The notes under the pieces: model-generated
Told to the model about the DNA's origin: nothing
Database searches by the model: none
The model's input: only the letters and a program-made list of their open reading frames with translations
Part shown: in pieces, positions 1-8,935 of the stretch
How positions within the stretch are numbered: the stretch's first letter is position 1
Layout: the number at the start of each line of letters is the position of its first letter
Assembly: GCA_965262015.1 (NCBI GenBank)
Contig: OZ253494.1
Coordinates: 930,001-994,000, forward strand
DNA: 64,000 bases
DNA from: G965262015 sp965262015
GTDB lineage: Bacteria > Spirochaetota > Leptospiria > Turneriellales > CBDBES01
Direction of reading: 5' to 3'
Translations under genes and position numbers: made by a program

Positions 1-300
1 ATTATTTATAGAGAAGATAGTGGTAGATGATAAAATAAGAACAAAAAATGAGTTAAGGATTATTTTATTTATTATGCTATACTCAATCACGAAATACAAT
101 ATAATTATTTTTTATAAAAAACCTTGGGATGAAGCGAATACCCAAAACATTTTTTAGCGAGTAGCTTAATACTTAAACTCCTATGTATACCACTTTGTAA
201 ATTAAGGGGCTATTCTGTACAATCAGAAAATTAGTATATACCATTGATTGATTTTATCTCAGGTAAGACAGCAGACTTTACTATATCTATTCTCTCAAAT
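1..300. other. Non-coding stretch downstream of epmA
   Basis: No reading frame of useful length is visible in this AT-rich stretch. The last ~65 bases match a small transposase-derived segment that is also found in the two longer IS30-type relics of this window. The rest shows no recognisable gene, RNA or hairpin with a T-run. Confidence 0.5.
233..298 (-). mobile_element. IS30-type transposase fragment (relic)
   Basis: This ~65-base piece closely resembles the helix-turn-helix-coding segment of the IS relics at about 9.70-9.79 kb and 23.21-23.30 kb; shared words include CATTGATTGATT and GACAGCAGACTTTA. It is too short to encode anything and has no visible ends, so it is a leftover scrap. It abuts the stop codon of the epmA-like gene. 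Confidence 0.5.
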
Positions 301-1278
301 TTATCCTATAAAAAAATTCTTTATATCAGGTATCCCATACATACCCATGAGCAAGCGTTCAATCCCTAACGCCATGCCAGCATAACCTTCTAAATCAGAA
401 ATGACATGCAATAACATATCATCTATGCGATGAGGGGCTTGGCGATCAATGTGACGAATAAAATTATTATAAGCTAACAATGTTGTTAACTCTTGACTAT
501 CATATAGCTCCTGATAACCATTAGCAATTTCTATACCTTTCACATAACATTCTATTCTCTGTGACCAACCTTGTGTATTAATGCATGACATACCTTGTAA
601 AAAATAAGGAAAGTCATAAACAAAGCAGATATCCTTAGAGCGAAGATAGGGAATAATACAATTTTCAAAAAGTAAATCAAAATAGGCTATTTTATACCAT
701 TCCTCAGCTCCATCAGAATGAACATCCAAAGACGTAGATAAAAATACCTTATTTTGTTTTGCTAATATAGCGTACTCATCAAAAGAAGTATTAGCATCCA
801 AAGAGAAAGAGAAAACTATACTAAATAAATCTTGTACAGATAATATATTTACATCCGATAAATTAATAATTTCAGTTGGTTCACGATGATATTCTAGTTG
901 TTGTAATAGTTTTTTTATCAAAGCAACTATGCGATCAGCAAGATCTAGATAGTTAAAATCTTTCTCGTACCATTCCAACATGGTAAACTCTAGAGCATGA
1001 TAGTTACTAGTAGGTTCATCACGAAATGCACTTGTAATTTCAAAAATACCCTTACTAGCTTGATAATATAAAACAAGAAGTTTTTTTAAAGCGAATTCTG
1101 GAGATGTCCTTAAATACCATCCCTGCCGTTCAAGAGTAGGGAAATACACATGCGGTGGATTTAAAAAAGGTTCAATACCAGATATACGACTTAAAGACCC
1201 CGTATATACTTCATTTAAAGAGAGTTCTAATAAATAGGAACGAATTAAACTAATAGCTTCATTTCTTAATCGAATCAT
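301..1278 (-). CDS. epmA: Elongation factor P lysine ligase EpmA (GenX/PoxA)
   Basis: The 325-residue product is a stand-alone class II aminoacyl-tRNA synthetase core without an anticodon-binding domain, exactly the usual EpmA length. Motif 2 is visible as FRDEPTSNYH (residues 85-94) followed by EFTMLEWYE, and motif 3 as GIERLLMGMYG (305-315). Family members attach (R)-beta-lysine to a conserved lysine of EF-P in the cytoplasm, easing translation of proline runs. EpmA normally needs the aminomutase EpmB to make beta-lysine; neither epmB nor efp lies in this window. The ATG overlaps the end of the upstream GH31-like gene by 20 bases, so the two are probably co-translated with sucA further upstream. 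LysRS is excluded by length. Confidence 0.88.
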   Translation of the reverse strand: MIRLRNEAISLIRSYLLELSLNEVYTGSLSRISGIEPFLNPPHVYFPTLERQGWYLRTSPEFALKKLLVLYYQASKGIFEITSAFRDEPTSNYHALEFTMLEWYEKDFNYLDLADRIVALIKKLLQQLEYHREPTEIINLSDVNILSVQDLFSIVFSFSLDANTSFDEYAILAKQNKVFLSTSLDVHSDGAEEWYKIAYFDLLFENCIIPYLRSKDICFVYDFPYFLQGMSCINTQGWSQRIECYVKGIEIANGYQELYDSQELTTLLAYNNFIRHIDRQAPHRIDDMLLHVISDLEGYAGMALGIERLLMGMYGIPDIKNFFIG

Positions 1279-3247
1279 GAGTTACGAAACAAAGATCAAA
1301 TCGCATAGATCGTTTACTAACTGACTGGGGCAGTTCAAAACTACTTACTAAACACAGGCGATTCTCTGAAGCTAGATATATTTTATTGGTAAGACACTCT
1401 TGACCTTCATAAATAACTTCTTGATATTCTGGAGGTATGCGGATATAAATTACTTTATCAAATTTATCCATCCTTAAATTCACATAAAGTTTTTTATTAT
1501 TGGACATTTGCTTTTCGTAGGCTTCCACGGTAAACTTACTACTCGTTAGAGGATCAATGAACTTATATGTAAACTTTTCTTTACTGGGATATATCTCTAT
1601 AGAAATATCGCCTTTTAAAGTAGCCTGACTATTCCGACCTACTTTTTGAGTTACTAATACACTACCCTCTTTTACAAAAAAAGGCACATATCCTGGCTCA
1701 ACATCAATAGAACGTACTGCATCCCCTTCAATTTTCAAATGAGTATTAAATTCATACCATGTTCCAGGTGGAAAATAAATAGGCTTCCGAATCAGAAAAG
1801 TCTCAAAAATAGGAGAACATAATATATTATCTCCCAGTAAAAATTGATTTTGGAATGCTAAAGTCATGGCAGCTGAACGGCATACCAAAAAAGGATACTG
1901 GTACCATATGGACCGTACCATTGGCACTCCCGTCTGTAAAGTTTCACGTAAAAGATTATGATAGTACGCTAACAAGAGATAACGTCTTTCTATACTCTTA
2001 CGGTTACCTTGTATCATCTTTTTAGAACTATAATATGGGAAACGAAAAAATAAAGCAAATGTATTCCTAATAATAAATATTGGCATCAAACTAGCAATTT
2101 GTACTTCTCGATAGAGCCACATAGAAGAAGAACGATTAAAAAATAGAAGCGGCAGGTGAGATATGGATTGTGCACTACTAGTGTGCATGCCACATGTATA
2201 AATATGGTTAATATGTGCTTGTAGTAAAAATCTAAATTGTTTTTTAAGAGAAAAACGCCAGCTACTCAGGCGAAAAGTTAATATAATCGAAGAGCCAAAT
2301 TTTTTGTACAACTGTAATAGCTGTGAAGTTGATCTTAAAGGATACAGTAGAGGGAGATATCGTTTAATGGGTAGTACTGACACCTGTTGATCATTCTCTC
2401 CGTCAAGATGAGGCACACCACGAGAGGCTCTATCAGAGCTGCCTATAACAGACAAGCCCAAAGAATATAAAGTATCTAAGAAAACATTACGATGGCTCTC
2501 CGGTTTTTTATGAAAAACACCATTAACCTGTACCATATCATGTGGAACTTGATGATGTTGTAAAGACAATACATCTTTGAGACTATTCAAAGTAATACCC
2601 AATCCCATATTCTGAACTGCCATACAAGATGGAGTACCCCAAAGAGCGAAATAATTTTTAGAGATATGTTGGGGCGTACCTTTAAAAAATGTAACATCAA
2701 ATCCATCATGAATATTAAGTGTATAGGTATACTCTACAAAAACCAGCCGATCTTTTGTGTGTAAGACTCTTTTAGACAAAATATTTTCAGTATTTACAAA
2801 AAACATATAGAATATATTTTTACGTTTTAACCATAAACTAGGAAACACTTCTAAGGCAGTATTTGTAGGCGAACTAAATTTCAAGGCATCTAACTCTAAC
2901 ATGCCTTTTTTAGGTATAACAAGCAGAGTATCAGTAATAGCACAATGTAATCTTAGACGACCTTTCTTTGTGTGGTACCTGGACGACCCACCATCAGATA
3001 CCTGATACTCTATCTTAAAAATATCACCCCCTACATGGTATAAAAAAGAAACGCCGGGTAATTTCTCTAACGTGATGTATTGATTTTTACATAAAGATTT
3101 ATTATCAAAAAAATCTACACGAAAATCTTGAGAGAAGAGAGCACTTTCAGAAGATAAAGTATTTTGCCTGTTACCATAAATAAACTGAATAGTATCAGGC
3201 TGATACACAGATAAACGTATTGATGTAGTAGATAACTGATTTATCAT
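1259..3247 (-). CDS. GH31-family protein, probably catalytically dead
   Basis: The C-terminal half reads as glycoside hydrolase family 31 (alpha-glucosidase-like): a block ending QFLLGDNILCSPIFE, then IYFPPGTWYEF and GYVPFFVKEGSVL, which correspond to the conserved end of the barrel and the proximal beta domain. The N-terminal beta domain is also plausible. The catalytic region is eroded: no WxDMNE nucleophile motif is present, and where GH31 proteins have a GADxGGF-type motif this one has only CGMHTSSAQ. At 662 residues it is somewhat short. It sits 8 bases downstream of sucA and overlaps epmA. Glucosidase activity is unlikely; a binding or structural role, or ongoing decay, is inferred. Confidence 0.6.
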   Translation of the reverse strand: MINQLSTTSIRLSVYQPDTIQFIYGNRQNTLSSESALFSQDFRVDFFDNKSLCKNQYITLEKLPGVSFLYHVGGDIFKIEYQVSDGGSSRYHTKKGRLRLHCAITDTLLVIPKKGMLELDALKFSSPTNTALEVFPSLWLKRKNIFYMFFVNTENILSKRVLHTKDRLVFVEYTYTLNIHDGFDVTFFKGTPQHISKNYFALWGTPSCMAVQNMGLGITLNSLKDVLSLQHHQVPHDMVQVNGVFHKKPESHRNVFLDTLYSLGLSVIGSSDRASRGVPHLDGENDQQVSVLPIKRYLPLLYPLRSTSQLLQLYKKFGSSIILTFRLSSWRFSLKKQFRFLLQAHINHIYTCGMHTSSAQSISHLPLLFFNRSSSMWLYREVQIASLMPIFIIRNTFALFFRFPYYSSKKMIQGNRKSIERRYLLLAYYHNLLRETLQTGVPMVRSIWYQYPFLVCRSAAMTLAFQNQFLLGDNILCSPIFETFLIRKPIYFPPGTWYEFNTHLKIEGDAVRSIDVEPGYVPFFVKEGSVLVTQKVGRNSQATLKGDISIEIYPSKEKFTYKFIDPLTSSKFTVEAYEKQMSNNKKLYVNLRMDKFDKVIYIRIPPEYQEVIYEGQECLTNKIYLASENRLCLVSSFELPQSVSKRSMRFDLCFVTHDSIKK

Positions 3248-3255
3248 AAAATATA

Positions 3256-6012
3256 TTAATCAACTAAGCACTGGAATAACTGTTCAAACAAATTTTTCTG
3301 TTCTATGACATGCAACTTTAACATGCCAACTGCCACAGAGGCGGATTCTGGGCGTCCAATATGGTCCACATGGATATCTGTACTTACACAATCAATCAGA
3401 TAATCACGCACAAATGACCAGGCTCCTGTATTAATTGGCTCTTCCTGTAACCATATAACTTTCTTTAAAGCGGGCAAGGTTTGTATGTAGGCGGTTAATT
3501 CTTCTTTGGGGAAAGGATATAATTGTTCTACACGACACAATACCGTGGTTTTCTCTAGATGTTCTGATGCTTGTATGGCCTGTGCTAGATCATAATATAG
3601 CTTACCTGTTAAAACAATTAGCTGTTTTACTTTCTGGCGATCTACATTTTCATTAAATAATAAAGGGCGAAAACTACCTCCAATCAAATCCTGTAAGTTA
3701 GAAGTCGCCTGAGACAAACGCAACAAACTTTTAGGAGTTAAAACAAAAAGAGGCTTTTTGACAGTATCTAAACTTTGACGGCGTAGCAAGTGAAAAATTT
3801 GGGAAGGTAACGTGGGATAGCAAATCCGTATATTGTCCTCAGCACATAACTGTAACAAACGTTCCATCCTGGCACTTGAATGCTCAGGCCCCTGACCCTC
3901 ATAACCGTGGGGCAGAAGAACAACTAACCCACTCATCCTTAGCCATTTTTTTTCAGAAGAAGTAAGAAATTGGTCAATGACAACTTGTGCTCCATTAACG
4001 AAATCACCAAATTGTGCTTCCCAGATCACTAACGACCGTGGGTCGGCTAGAGAGTAACCATATTCATAACCCAAGACAGAAAATTCGGACAACGCTGAAT
4101 TGATTAATTCTAGCTTGGCCTGTTTCTTAGAAATGTGATTGAGTAAAACAACCATTTCATTAGTTTTTGTATCCATCATACCAGCGTGACGGTGAGAAAA
4201 AGTACCTCGTATAACATCTTGACCAACTAATCTTATCCGCACTCCACTTAGTAATAGAGAACCCAAAGATAAGCTTTCTGCACAACCCCAATCAATTGGT
4301 AATTTGTTGTGACACATCTTTTTTCTATTACTAATAAGTTGCATAATTTTAGGATGTAAACTATGTTCTTTGGATGGATTTGTTATTGCCCTAATCACAC
4401 GAGCAATCTGTATAGTTAATAGTTGTGTGTTAGGTTCGTAGACACGATCTCGAGAATATTGAGACCATCGTTCATTCATAGTCTCTGCAAACATTTTAAT
4501 ATCCTCTTGATGGACTTTATTAAAATGAATTTCTAAATCTTTAGTAGCCTCTGCTTTTATGGCATCAATCTCCGCCTTCTTTATGGCACCATCTTCTAAT
4601 AACTGTCGCTCATAAATATCTGCAACTATAGGATGCTTTTTGATTGCATCATATAGTAAAGGCTGTGTAAAACTAGGCTCGTCTGTTTCATTATGTCCTA
4701 ATCTACGATAACAAATCAAATCAATAATCACGTCCTTCTTAAATCGCATCCTATATGCCATAGCAAGGGATACAGTACGGATAACAGCTTCAGGATCATC
4801 AGCATTGACATGAAAAATAGGATACTGAAAGCCTTGGGCCAGATCTGTTGCATATAGAGTAGATCTAGAGTCTTTTGGTAAAGTAGTAAAACCAATCTGG
4901 TTATTAATAACAATATGAATGCATCCCCCTATGGTAAATCCATCTAAACCTGATAAATTTAATGTTTCCGCTACCACTCCCTGCCCAGGGAACGAAGCAT
5001 CCCCATGTACAAGTACCCCAATATAACAATTACGTTTGGAATCATTTTCCATGGTTTGTCTGGCACGTACAGACCCCATAACCACTGGATTAATAGCTTC
5101 TAGATGACTTGGATTAAACATAAGAGAAAATTTGATCTTACGTTTCCCTCCTACATCAATATAATTAGAATAACCAAGATGGTATTTTACATCAGCATAG
5201 TCTACTGTATTAGGGGTATAATTTTCTTCAAACTCTGCAAAAATAAGATCTGCTGGCTTTTGCATAACATTCACCAACACATTAAGGCGTCCCCTGTGTG
5301 CCATGCCCATCACAATCCCCTCCACAGAATGCTGACTGGCTACAACCACTAGTCGGTCTAGTAATGCAATGAAAGAATCACCACCTTCTAATGAAAATCG
5401 TTTCTTGCCAATGTATTTCTTTGCTAAGAATTTTTCAAATTGGTTAGCTCTTACTATTTTATCAAATAATCGCAACTTAGTAGACTTAGTAAACTCCTGA
5501 CGGAATTCTTCTGATTCTATATGATTTTGTAACCATAATCTTTCTTCATCATTAACTAAATAATAATATTCATAACCAATACTAGTACAATAAATAGACT
5601 CAAATAAAGCCAGTAAATCTTTTACCTTTACCTTGCCTAACCATGAAATTCCTGAATCATATTCTAGTTCTAGGTCTGTTTGTAAGATCTGTTTTATCTT
5701 TTGATCAATATTATGGCGTACCTGTGGTAAAAGATTTAGCGGATCTAAACATGCTGCATGATAGCCATAGTTCCGATAAACATTGAGTACATTTTGTATA
5801 CCCATCTCTTTTAACAAAGATGGAGTTGCCGCTGGTTGACCTTTGGGGATACTCTCGGTACTTGAACCCGCTGTTTGCAACTGGCTAAAAAACTTTTGCC
5901 ACTCTTCCCCTAATGGACTACCCTCCGTTTTGGATATGTGGTATAAATCTTCCAAAAAAGCAATATTATCACCAGTAAGTAAGCTCTGGTCAGCATCAAA
6001 CATAGATTTCAT
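3256..6012 (-). CDS. sucA: 2-oxoglutarate dehydrogenase E1 component
   Basis: At 918 residues this is a full-length thiamine-diphosphate-dependent E1 subunit, which decarboxylates 2-oxoglutarate and passes the succinyl group to the lipoyl E2 in the TCA cycle. Visible blocks are the N-terminal E2-docking helix (LLTGDNIAFLEDLY), KRFSLEGGDSF (204-214), GMAHRGRLN (236-244), HGDASFPGQG (336-345) and NNQIGFTT (370-377), then YRRLGHNETDEPSFTQP. These match SucA rather than the pyruvate-specific E1. No sucB or lpd is nearby. It is the first gene of an apparent operon with the GH31-like gene and epmA. The start could be ATG at 6012 or an in-frame ATG three codons later; neither has a strong ribosome-binding site. 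Confidence 0.95.
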   Translation of the reverse strand: MKSMFDADQSLLTGDNIAFLEDLYHISKTEGSPLGEEWQKFFSQLQTAGSSTESIPKGQPAATPSLLKEMGIQNVLNVYRNYGYHAACLDPLNLLPQVRHNIDQKIKQILQTDLELEYDSGISWLGKVKVKDLLALFESIYCTSIGYEYYYLVNDEERLWLQNHIESEEFRQEFTKSTKLRLFDKIVRANQFEKFLAKKYIGKKRFSLEGGDSFIALLDRLVVVASQHSVEGIVMGMAHRGRLNVLVNVMQKPADLIFAEFEENYTPNTVDYADVKYHLGYSNYIDVGGKRKIKFSLMFNPSHLEAINPVVMGSVRARQTMENDSKRNCYIGVLVHGDASFPGQGVVAETLNLSGLDGFTIGGCIHIVINNQIGFTTLPKDSRSTLYATDLAQGFQYPIFHVNADDPEAVIRTVSLAMAYRMRFKKDVIIDLICYRRLGHNETDEPSFTQPLLYDAIKKHPIVADIYERQLLEDGAIKKAEIDAIKAEATKDLEIHFNKVHQEDIKMFAETMNERWSQYSRDRVYEPNTQLLTIQIARVIRAITNPSKEHSLHPKIMQLISNRKKMCHNKLPIDWGCAESLSLGSLLLSGVRIRLVGQDVIRGTFSHRHAGMMDTKTNEMVVLLNHISKKQAKLELINSALSEFSVLGYEYGYSLADPRSLVIWEAQFGDFVNGAQVVIDQFLTSSEKKWLRMSGLVVLLPHGYEGQGPEHSSARMERLLQLCAEDNIRICYPTLPSQIFHLLRRQSLDTVKKPLFVLTPKSLLRLSQATSNLQDLIGGSFRPLLFNENVDRQKVKQLIVLTGKLYYDLAQAIQASEHLEKTTVLCRVEQLYPFPKEELTAYIQTLPALKKVIWLQEEPINTGAWSFVRDYLIDCVSTDIHVDHIGRPESASVAVGMLKLHVIEQKNLFEQLFQCLVD

Positions 6013-6280
6013 AATACTTGTTTATTATATCGAATCCCCCAACTAGATATCTAAGTCTACCTAGACAATGACCTATAGGCAGGCAACTAGATTAAGGCTG
6101 TGTCAAGCTATATTATATTAATATTTATGAAACCCTAGAGATATGAGTATCTTCCATTTTAGAGTACAAAACTTTATTTAGATGGTAAGCTTATTATTTA
6201 CTCTATTATCTTTTTATTTGTGTTTCTTGGTACGGAGAGAATTTTAATATAATTTCGCTAGTTCTATTCTTTCTCTTTTG

Positions 6281-6646
6281 CTAATCTTCACTACCAGCAA
6301 CAGCTTTAATAGCATTACTACCATTTACAGCTATTCTAGTATTTAGCCCGATCAGTAATTCTGTTCTTTACCGTCGTGGGATCCACTTTCATGAGAATTT
6401 CGTGACCCTTGACGCCAAGGTCGTCACCCCTTTTGTTAGCTATCAAGGTAATATAACTAGTGCTACCCAAATTTTTAGTTCCTTGGGATCAGGCTCAAAA
6501 GAAAGTTCCTTATCGATGCCAGCAACTTTGATCGCAATAGATACTGTAATTGCAGTACCTTTAGGTGCTTGTACACCAGTCCTAAAACTTATAAAGTCTG
6601 GACACCTATGTGGATCTAACCAAGATGTAGTGGTCTGTTTACCATT
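6281..6646 (-). pseudogene. Decayed ORF with four in-frame stops
   Basis: One minus-strand frame runs through the whole stretch and reads like ordinary protein (for example PKGTAITVSIAIKVAGIDKE, then NTRIAVNGSNAIKAVAGSED before a final TAG at 6281). It is interrupted by TGA-TAG, TGA and TAA codons. It starts right at the stop codon of the acyl-CoA dehydrogenase gene with no start codon of its own. The composition is rich in beta-strand-type residues. I do not recognise the family. A plus-strand ORF over the same bases (6402-6794) runs antisense into the dehydrogenase and is less protein-like. Confidence 0.4.
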
Positions 6647-7838
6647 AACTTATTTTACTAGCCTGTTTAACAGCATAGGCTGCAATTTCATTTTTTTGTA
6701 TTTGAGAAGTACCCTCGTAGATAGTAAGTATTTTAGCATCTCGATACATTTTTTCTACAGGATAGTCTTTGGTGTACCCATATCCACCATGTAACTGCAG
6801 AGCATCATTAGCTACTGACACAGCTGTCTCAGAAGCATAATACTTAGCCATAGCCGAATACTTAGGGGCTTCGGGATGTTTGTCTGCGACATAAATACCT
6901 GCACGATAGCTTAATAGACGTGATGCATCTATCCTAGTCCCCATATCAGCTAACATATGACCAACCGCTTGAAAATTAATAATTTTTGTATTAAATTGTT
7001 GTCTCTGGTAAGTATACTTAAGAGCCTCATGATAAGCACCTTGTGCTAGACCAACAGACATTGTGGATATAAAAGGTCTAGAAGAATTTAGCGTATGCAG
7101 GGCATGAATAAATCCTCTTCCCGGGAGCAAACCAAGCAAGTTATCTGCAGGTATTTCACAATCTTCTAAAATAACCTGACGTGTGTGTGAACAACGTATA
7201 CCTAATTTGTCTTCTATTTTACCAAAACTCAAACCAGGTGTACCTTTTTCAACAACAAAGGCAGAAATACCTCTGGGCCCCTTGGATTTGTCTGTCATAG
7301 CAAAAACAACATATATATCAGCAACACCTGCATTGGTAATCCACTGTTTTGTGCCATTTAAAATATATGCACTGCCTTTCTTTACTGCCATCGTAGACAT
7401 GTTAGGCACATCAGAACCAGCATTGGGTTCACTTAAACACAAGGAACCTATTTTGTCACCACTGGCAAGAGGAGTAATATATTTCTGACGTTGTTCTTTT
7501 GTTCCACCTATTTCTATTGGTAAAGCGGCTAATTTATTAGTACCAAAAGACGTGGCTATCCCCAGGCAATATTGGCTAAGTACCTCTGCAAGTAGACAAA
7601 CCGCTAACCCACCTAAATGGAGCCCACCATACTCTTCTTCATAAAGTGCTTGATACATACCAGCTTCTTTTAATTTAGCCAATATCTTGAATGGAAATTC
7701 TTCTTTTGCGTCTAATTCAGCCCGAACAGGAATAATTTGTTCCTTACCAATTCTATCTGCCATTTCTACCATTTGTACCAAGTCATCACTCAAAACTACA
7801 CCTGGCATAGCGTTTCTCATATATTGTACATAGCTCAT
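6645..7838 (-). CDS. Acyl-CoA dehydrogenase
   Basis: The 397-residue product has the full acyl-CoA dehydrogenase layout: N-terminal helical domain, the FAD/substrate signature LCLSEPNAGSD, GTKQWITNAG, and a C-terminal helical bundle ending with the catalytic base in IYEGTSQIQ (Glu375). Such enzymes oxidise acyl-CoA to trans-2-enoyl-CoA using FAD and hand electrons to electron-transfer flavoprotein. Glu at this C-terminal position is typical of short/medium/branched-chain members rather than isovaleryl or long-chain types, but the substrate cannot be fixed from sequence. It stands alone here, with no ETF or thiolase nearby. Confidence 0.92.
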   Translation of the reverse strand: MSYVQYMRNAMPGVVLSDDLVQMVEMADRIGKEQIIPVRAELDAKEEFPFKILAKLKEAGMYQALYEEEYGGLHLGGLAVCLLAEVLSQYCLGIATSFGTNKLAALPIEIGGTKEQRQKYITPLASGDKIGSLCLSEPNAGSDVPNMSTMAVKKGSAYILNGTKQWITNAGVADIYVVFAMTDKSKGPRGISAFVVEKGTPGLSFGKIEDKLGIRCSHTRQVILEDCEIPADNLLGLLPGRGFIHALHTLNSSRPFISTMSVGLAQGAYHEALKYTYQRQQFNTKIINFQAVGHMLADMGTRIDASRLLSYRAGIYVADKHPEAPKYSAMAKYYASETAVSVANDALQLHGGYGYTKDYPVEKMYRDAKILTIYEGTSQIQKNEIAAYAVKQASKIS

Positions 7839-7972
7839 GTTCTAATAAACTCCCGGATAATTCTGTCTAAGATATACCCACAACGTCAATATAAATTTAC
7901 ATATTAAGAAATTTTACGGATTATAGAGTTGGTAAATTAAGTTTGGAATCAGACAGATTTAGTCTAATGTAC

Positions 7973-8000
7973 GTTAGGGGATATTATAATATCCCCTAAC
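7973..8000. terminator. Perfect palindrome after the hsp20 pair
   Basis: GTTAGGGGATATTA is followed directly by its reverse complement, giving 14-base arms with no loop, 16 bases beyond the stop codon of the last hsp20 gene. A strong hairpin at this place suggests a transcript end or stabiliser. No T-run follows on the minus strand, so it is not a textbook intrinsic terminator. Confidence 0.45.
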
Positions 8001-8015
8001 TGAAACATTGATTGC

Positions 8016-8366
8016 CTATGTTACAGTAATTTTTTTTATTACTTTTTCTTGTAATGGTAGGGTGATGTATAAAATACCCAACTCATAAGAAGCTTCTATT
8101 TTTTCTTCATCTATCTGGCGATTTAATTGAAATTCACGTAAGAAACTTTTTTTAGTTTGGATACGTTCATCATCACCCCCATGCCCTATCTCTATCCCTT
8201 CACCTTGAATACTCAATATATCCTCGTGTAGGGATATGTCTAAAGTTTTATCTATTGCACCTGGGATTTCTAGCTCTATTTCTATCACATTATCCTTGGT
8301 GTTTAATCTAACATCTACTATAGGCGTGAATTGATGTGTAGTACTCTTTTTTTCTAATGTTTTCAT
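8016..8366 (-). CDS. Small heat-shock protein (Hsp20), second copy
   Basis: This 116-residue protein consists almost entirely of an alpha-crystallin domain. The strand pattern VDVRLNTKDNVIEIELEIPG, the LSIQGEG strand and the closing GILYITLPL are visible. Hsp20 proteins form oligomers that hold unfolding proteins in the cytoplasm without ATP. The C-terminal I-x-I anchoring motif is not clear (the end reads KKITVT). A strong TAGGAGG site lies just before the ATG. It is 15 bases downstream of the other hsp20, so the two are one transcript under the CIRCE operator. The pair are diverged paralogues rather than recent duplicates. Confidence 0.88.
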   Translation of the reverse strand: MKTLEKKSTTHQFTPIVDVRLNTKDNVIEIELEIPGAIDKTLDISLHEDILSIQGEGIEIGHGGDDERIQTKKSFLREFQLNRQIDEEKIEASYELGILYITLPLQEKVIKKITVT

Positions 8367-8381
8367 TGTTTACCTCCTAAA

Positions 8382-8768
8382 TTATTTAATGGTGATTTGT
8401 CTAGGCTGAGCTTCTTTGGCTATTCCCATCGTAATGGTCAATATCCCATTATGCAATTCAGCCTGTACCTGGTCTAGATTAACAGGGTAAGGTAAACCTA
8501 CCTGCCTATTAATCTTACCATACCGCCTTTCTTCCCTAACAAGTGTAGTTGTTTCAGGGTGCTGCTGGGCCTCTATCTCACCAGAAATAGATAAAACATT
8601 ATTGTTTACATCGAGACTAATCTGATCTTTTTTTAAACCAGGTAATTCGACATTAACAACTACATTCTGTTTATCATGGGATATATTTACCACGGGATAT
8701 CCCACAAACTCTTCGCTTATCTGTGAGAAATAATCCATCTCTCCAGCTAAAAATTTTGTTAGTAACAT
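8382..8768 (-). CDS. Small heat-shock protein (Hsp20), first copy
   Basis: The 128-residue alpha-crystallin-domain protein carries NISHDKQNVVVNVELPGL, the YGKINRQVGLP loop typical of class A bacterial Hsp20, GILTITMGI and a C-terminal RQITIK containing the I-x-I anchor. It acts as an ATP-independent holdase in the cytoplasm and presumably co-assembles with the downstream Hsp20. An AAAGGAGG ribosome-binding site lies 8 bases before the ATG. Upstream is a CIRCE element, so HrcA control of heat induction is expected; hrcA is not in this window. Confidence 0.9.
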   Translation of the reverse strand: MLLTKFLAGEMDYFSQISEEFVGYPVVNISHDKQNVVVNVELPGLKKDQISLDVNNNVLSISGEIEAQQHPETTTLVREERRYGKINRQVGLPYPVNLDQVQAELHNGILTITMGIAKEAQPRQITIK

Positions 8769-8807
8769 AGTTACACCTCCTTTGCTTGCATATAGTACAT
8801 ACGAATG

Positions 8808-8834
8808 TTAGCACTATAATATATCAAGTGCTAA
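8808..8834. promoter_or_regulatory. CIRCE element (HrcA operator)
   Basis: TTAGCACT, an 11-base spacer, then AGTGCTAA match the CIRCE consensus (TTAGCACTC-N9-GAGTGCTAA) in 16 of its 18 defined positions and in total length. The inverted repeat extends outward through ACGAATG/CATTCGT (8800-8842). It lies 40 bases upstream of the first hsp20 ATG. A TTGACG hexamer on the minus strand at 8859-8864 could be the -35 box. Confidence 0.88.
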
Positions 8835-8935
8835 CATTCGTACATGTAAATCATAGGTCGTCAAGTATTTTAATTACTTTTTAGCTATTATTGGGTTAAA
8901 AGTTGGGTGTTTTCAGACTTGACTCTCCAAATGTG

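Noticed and set aside
6402..6794. Plus-strand 130-residue ORF
   Set aside because: Its second half is antisense to the acyl-CoA dehydrogenase gene, and the minus-strand frame over its first half is more protein-like despite stops.
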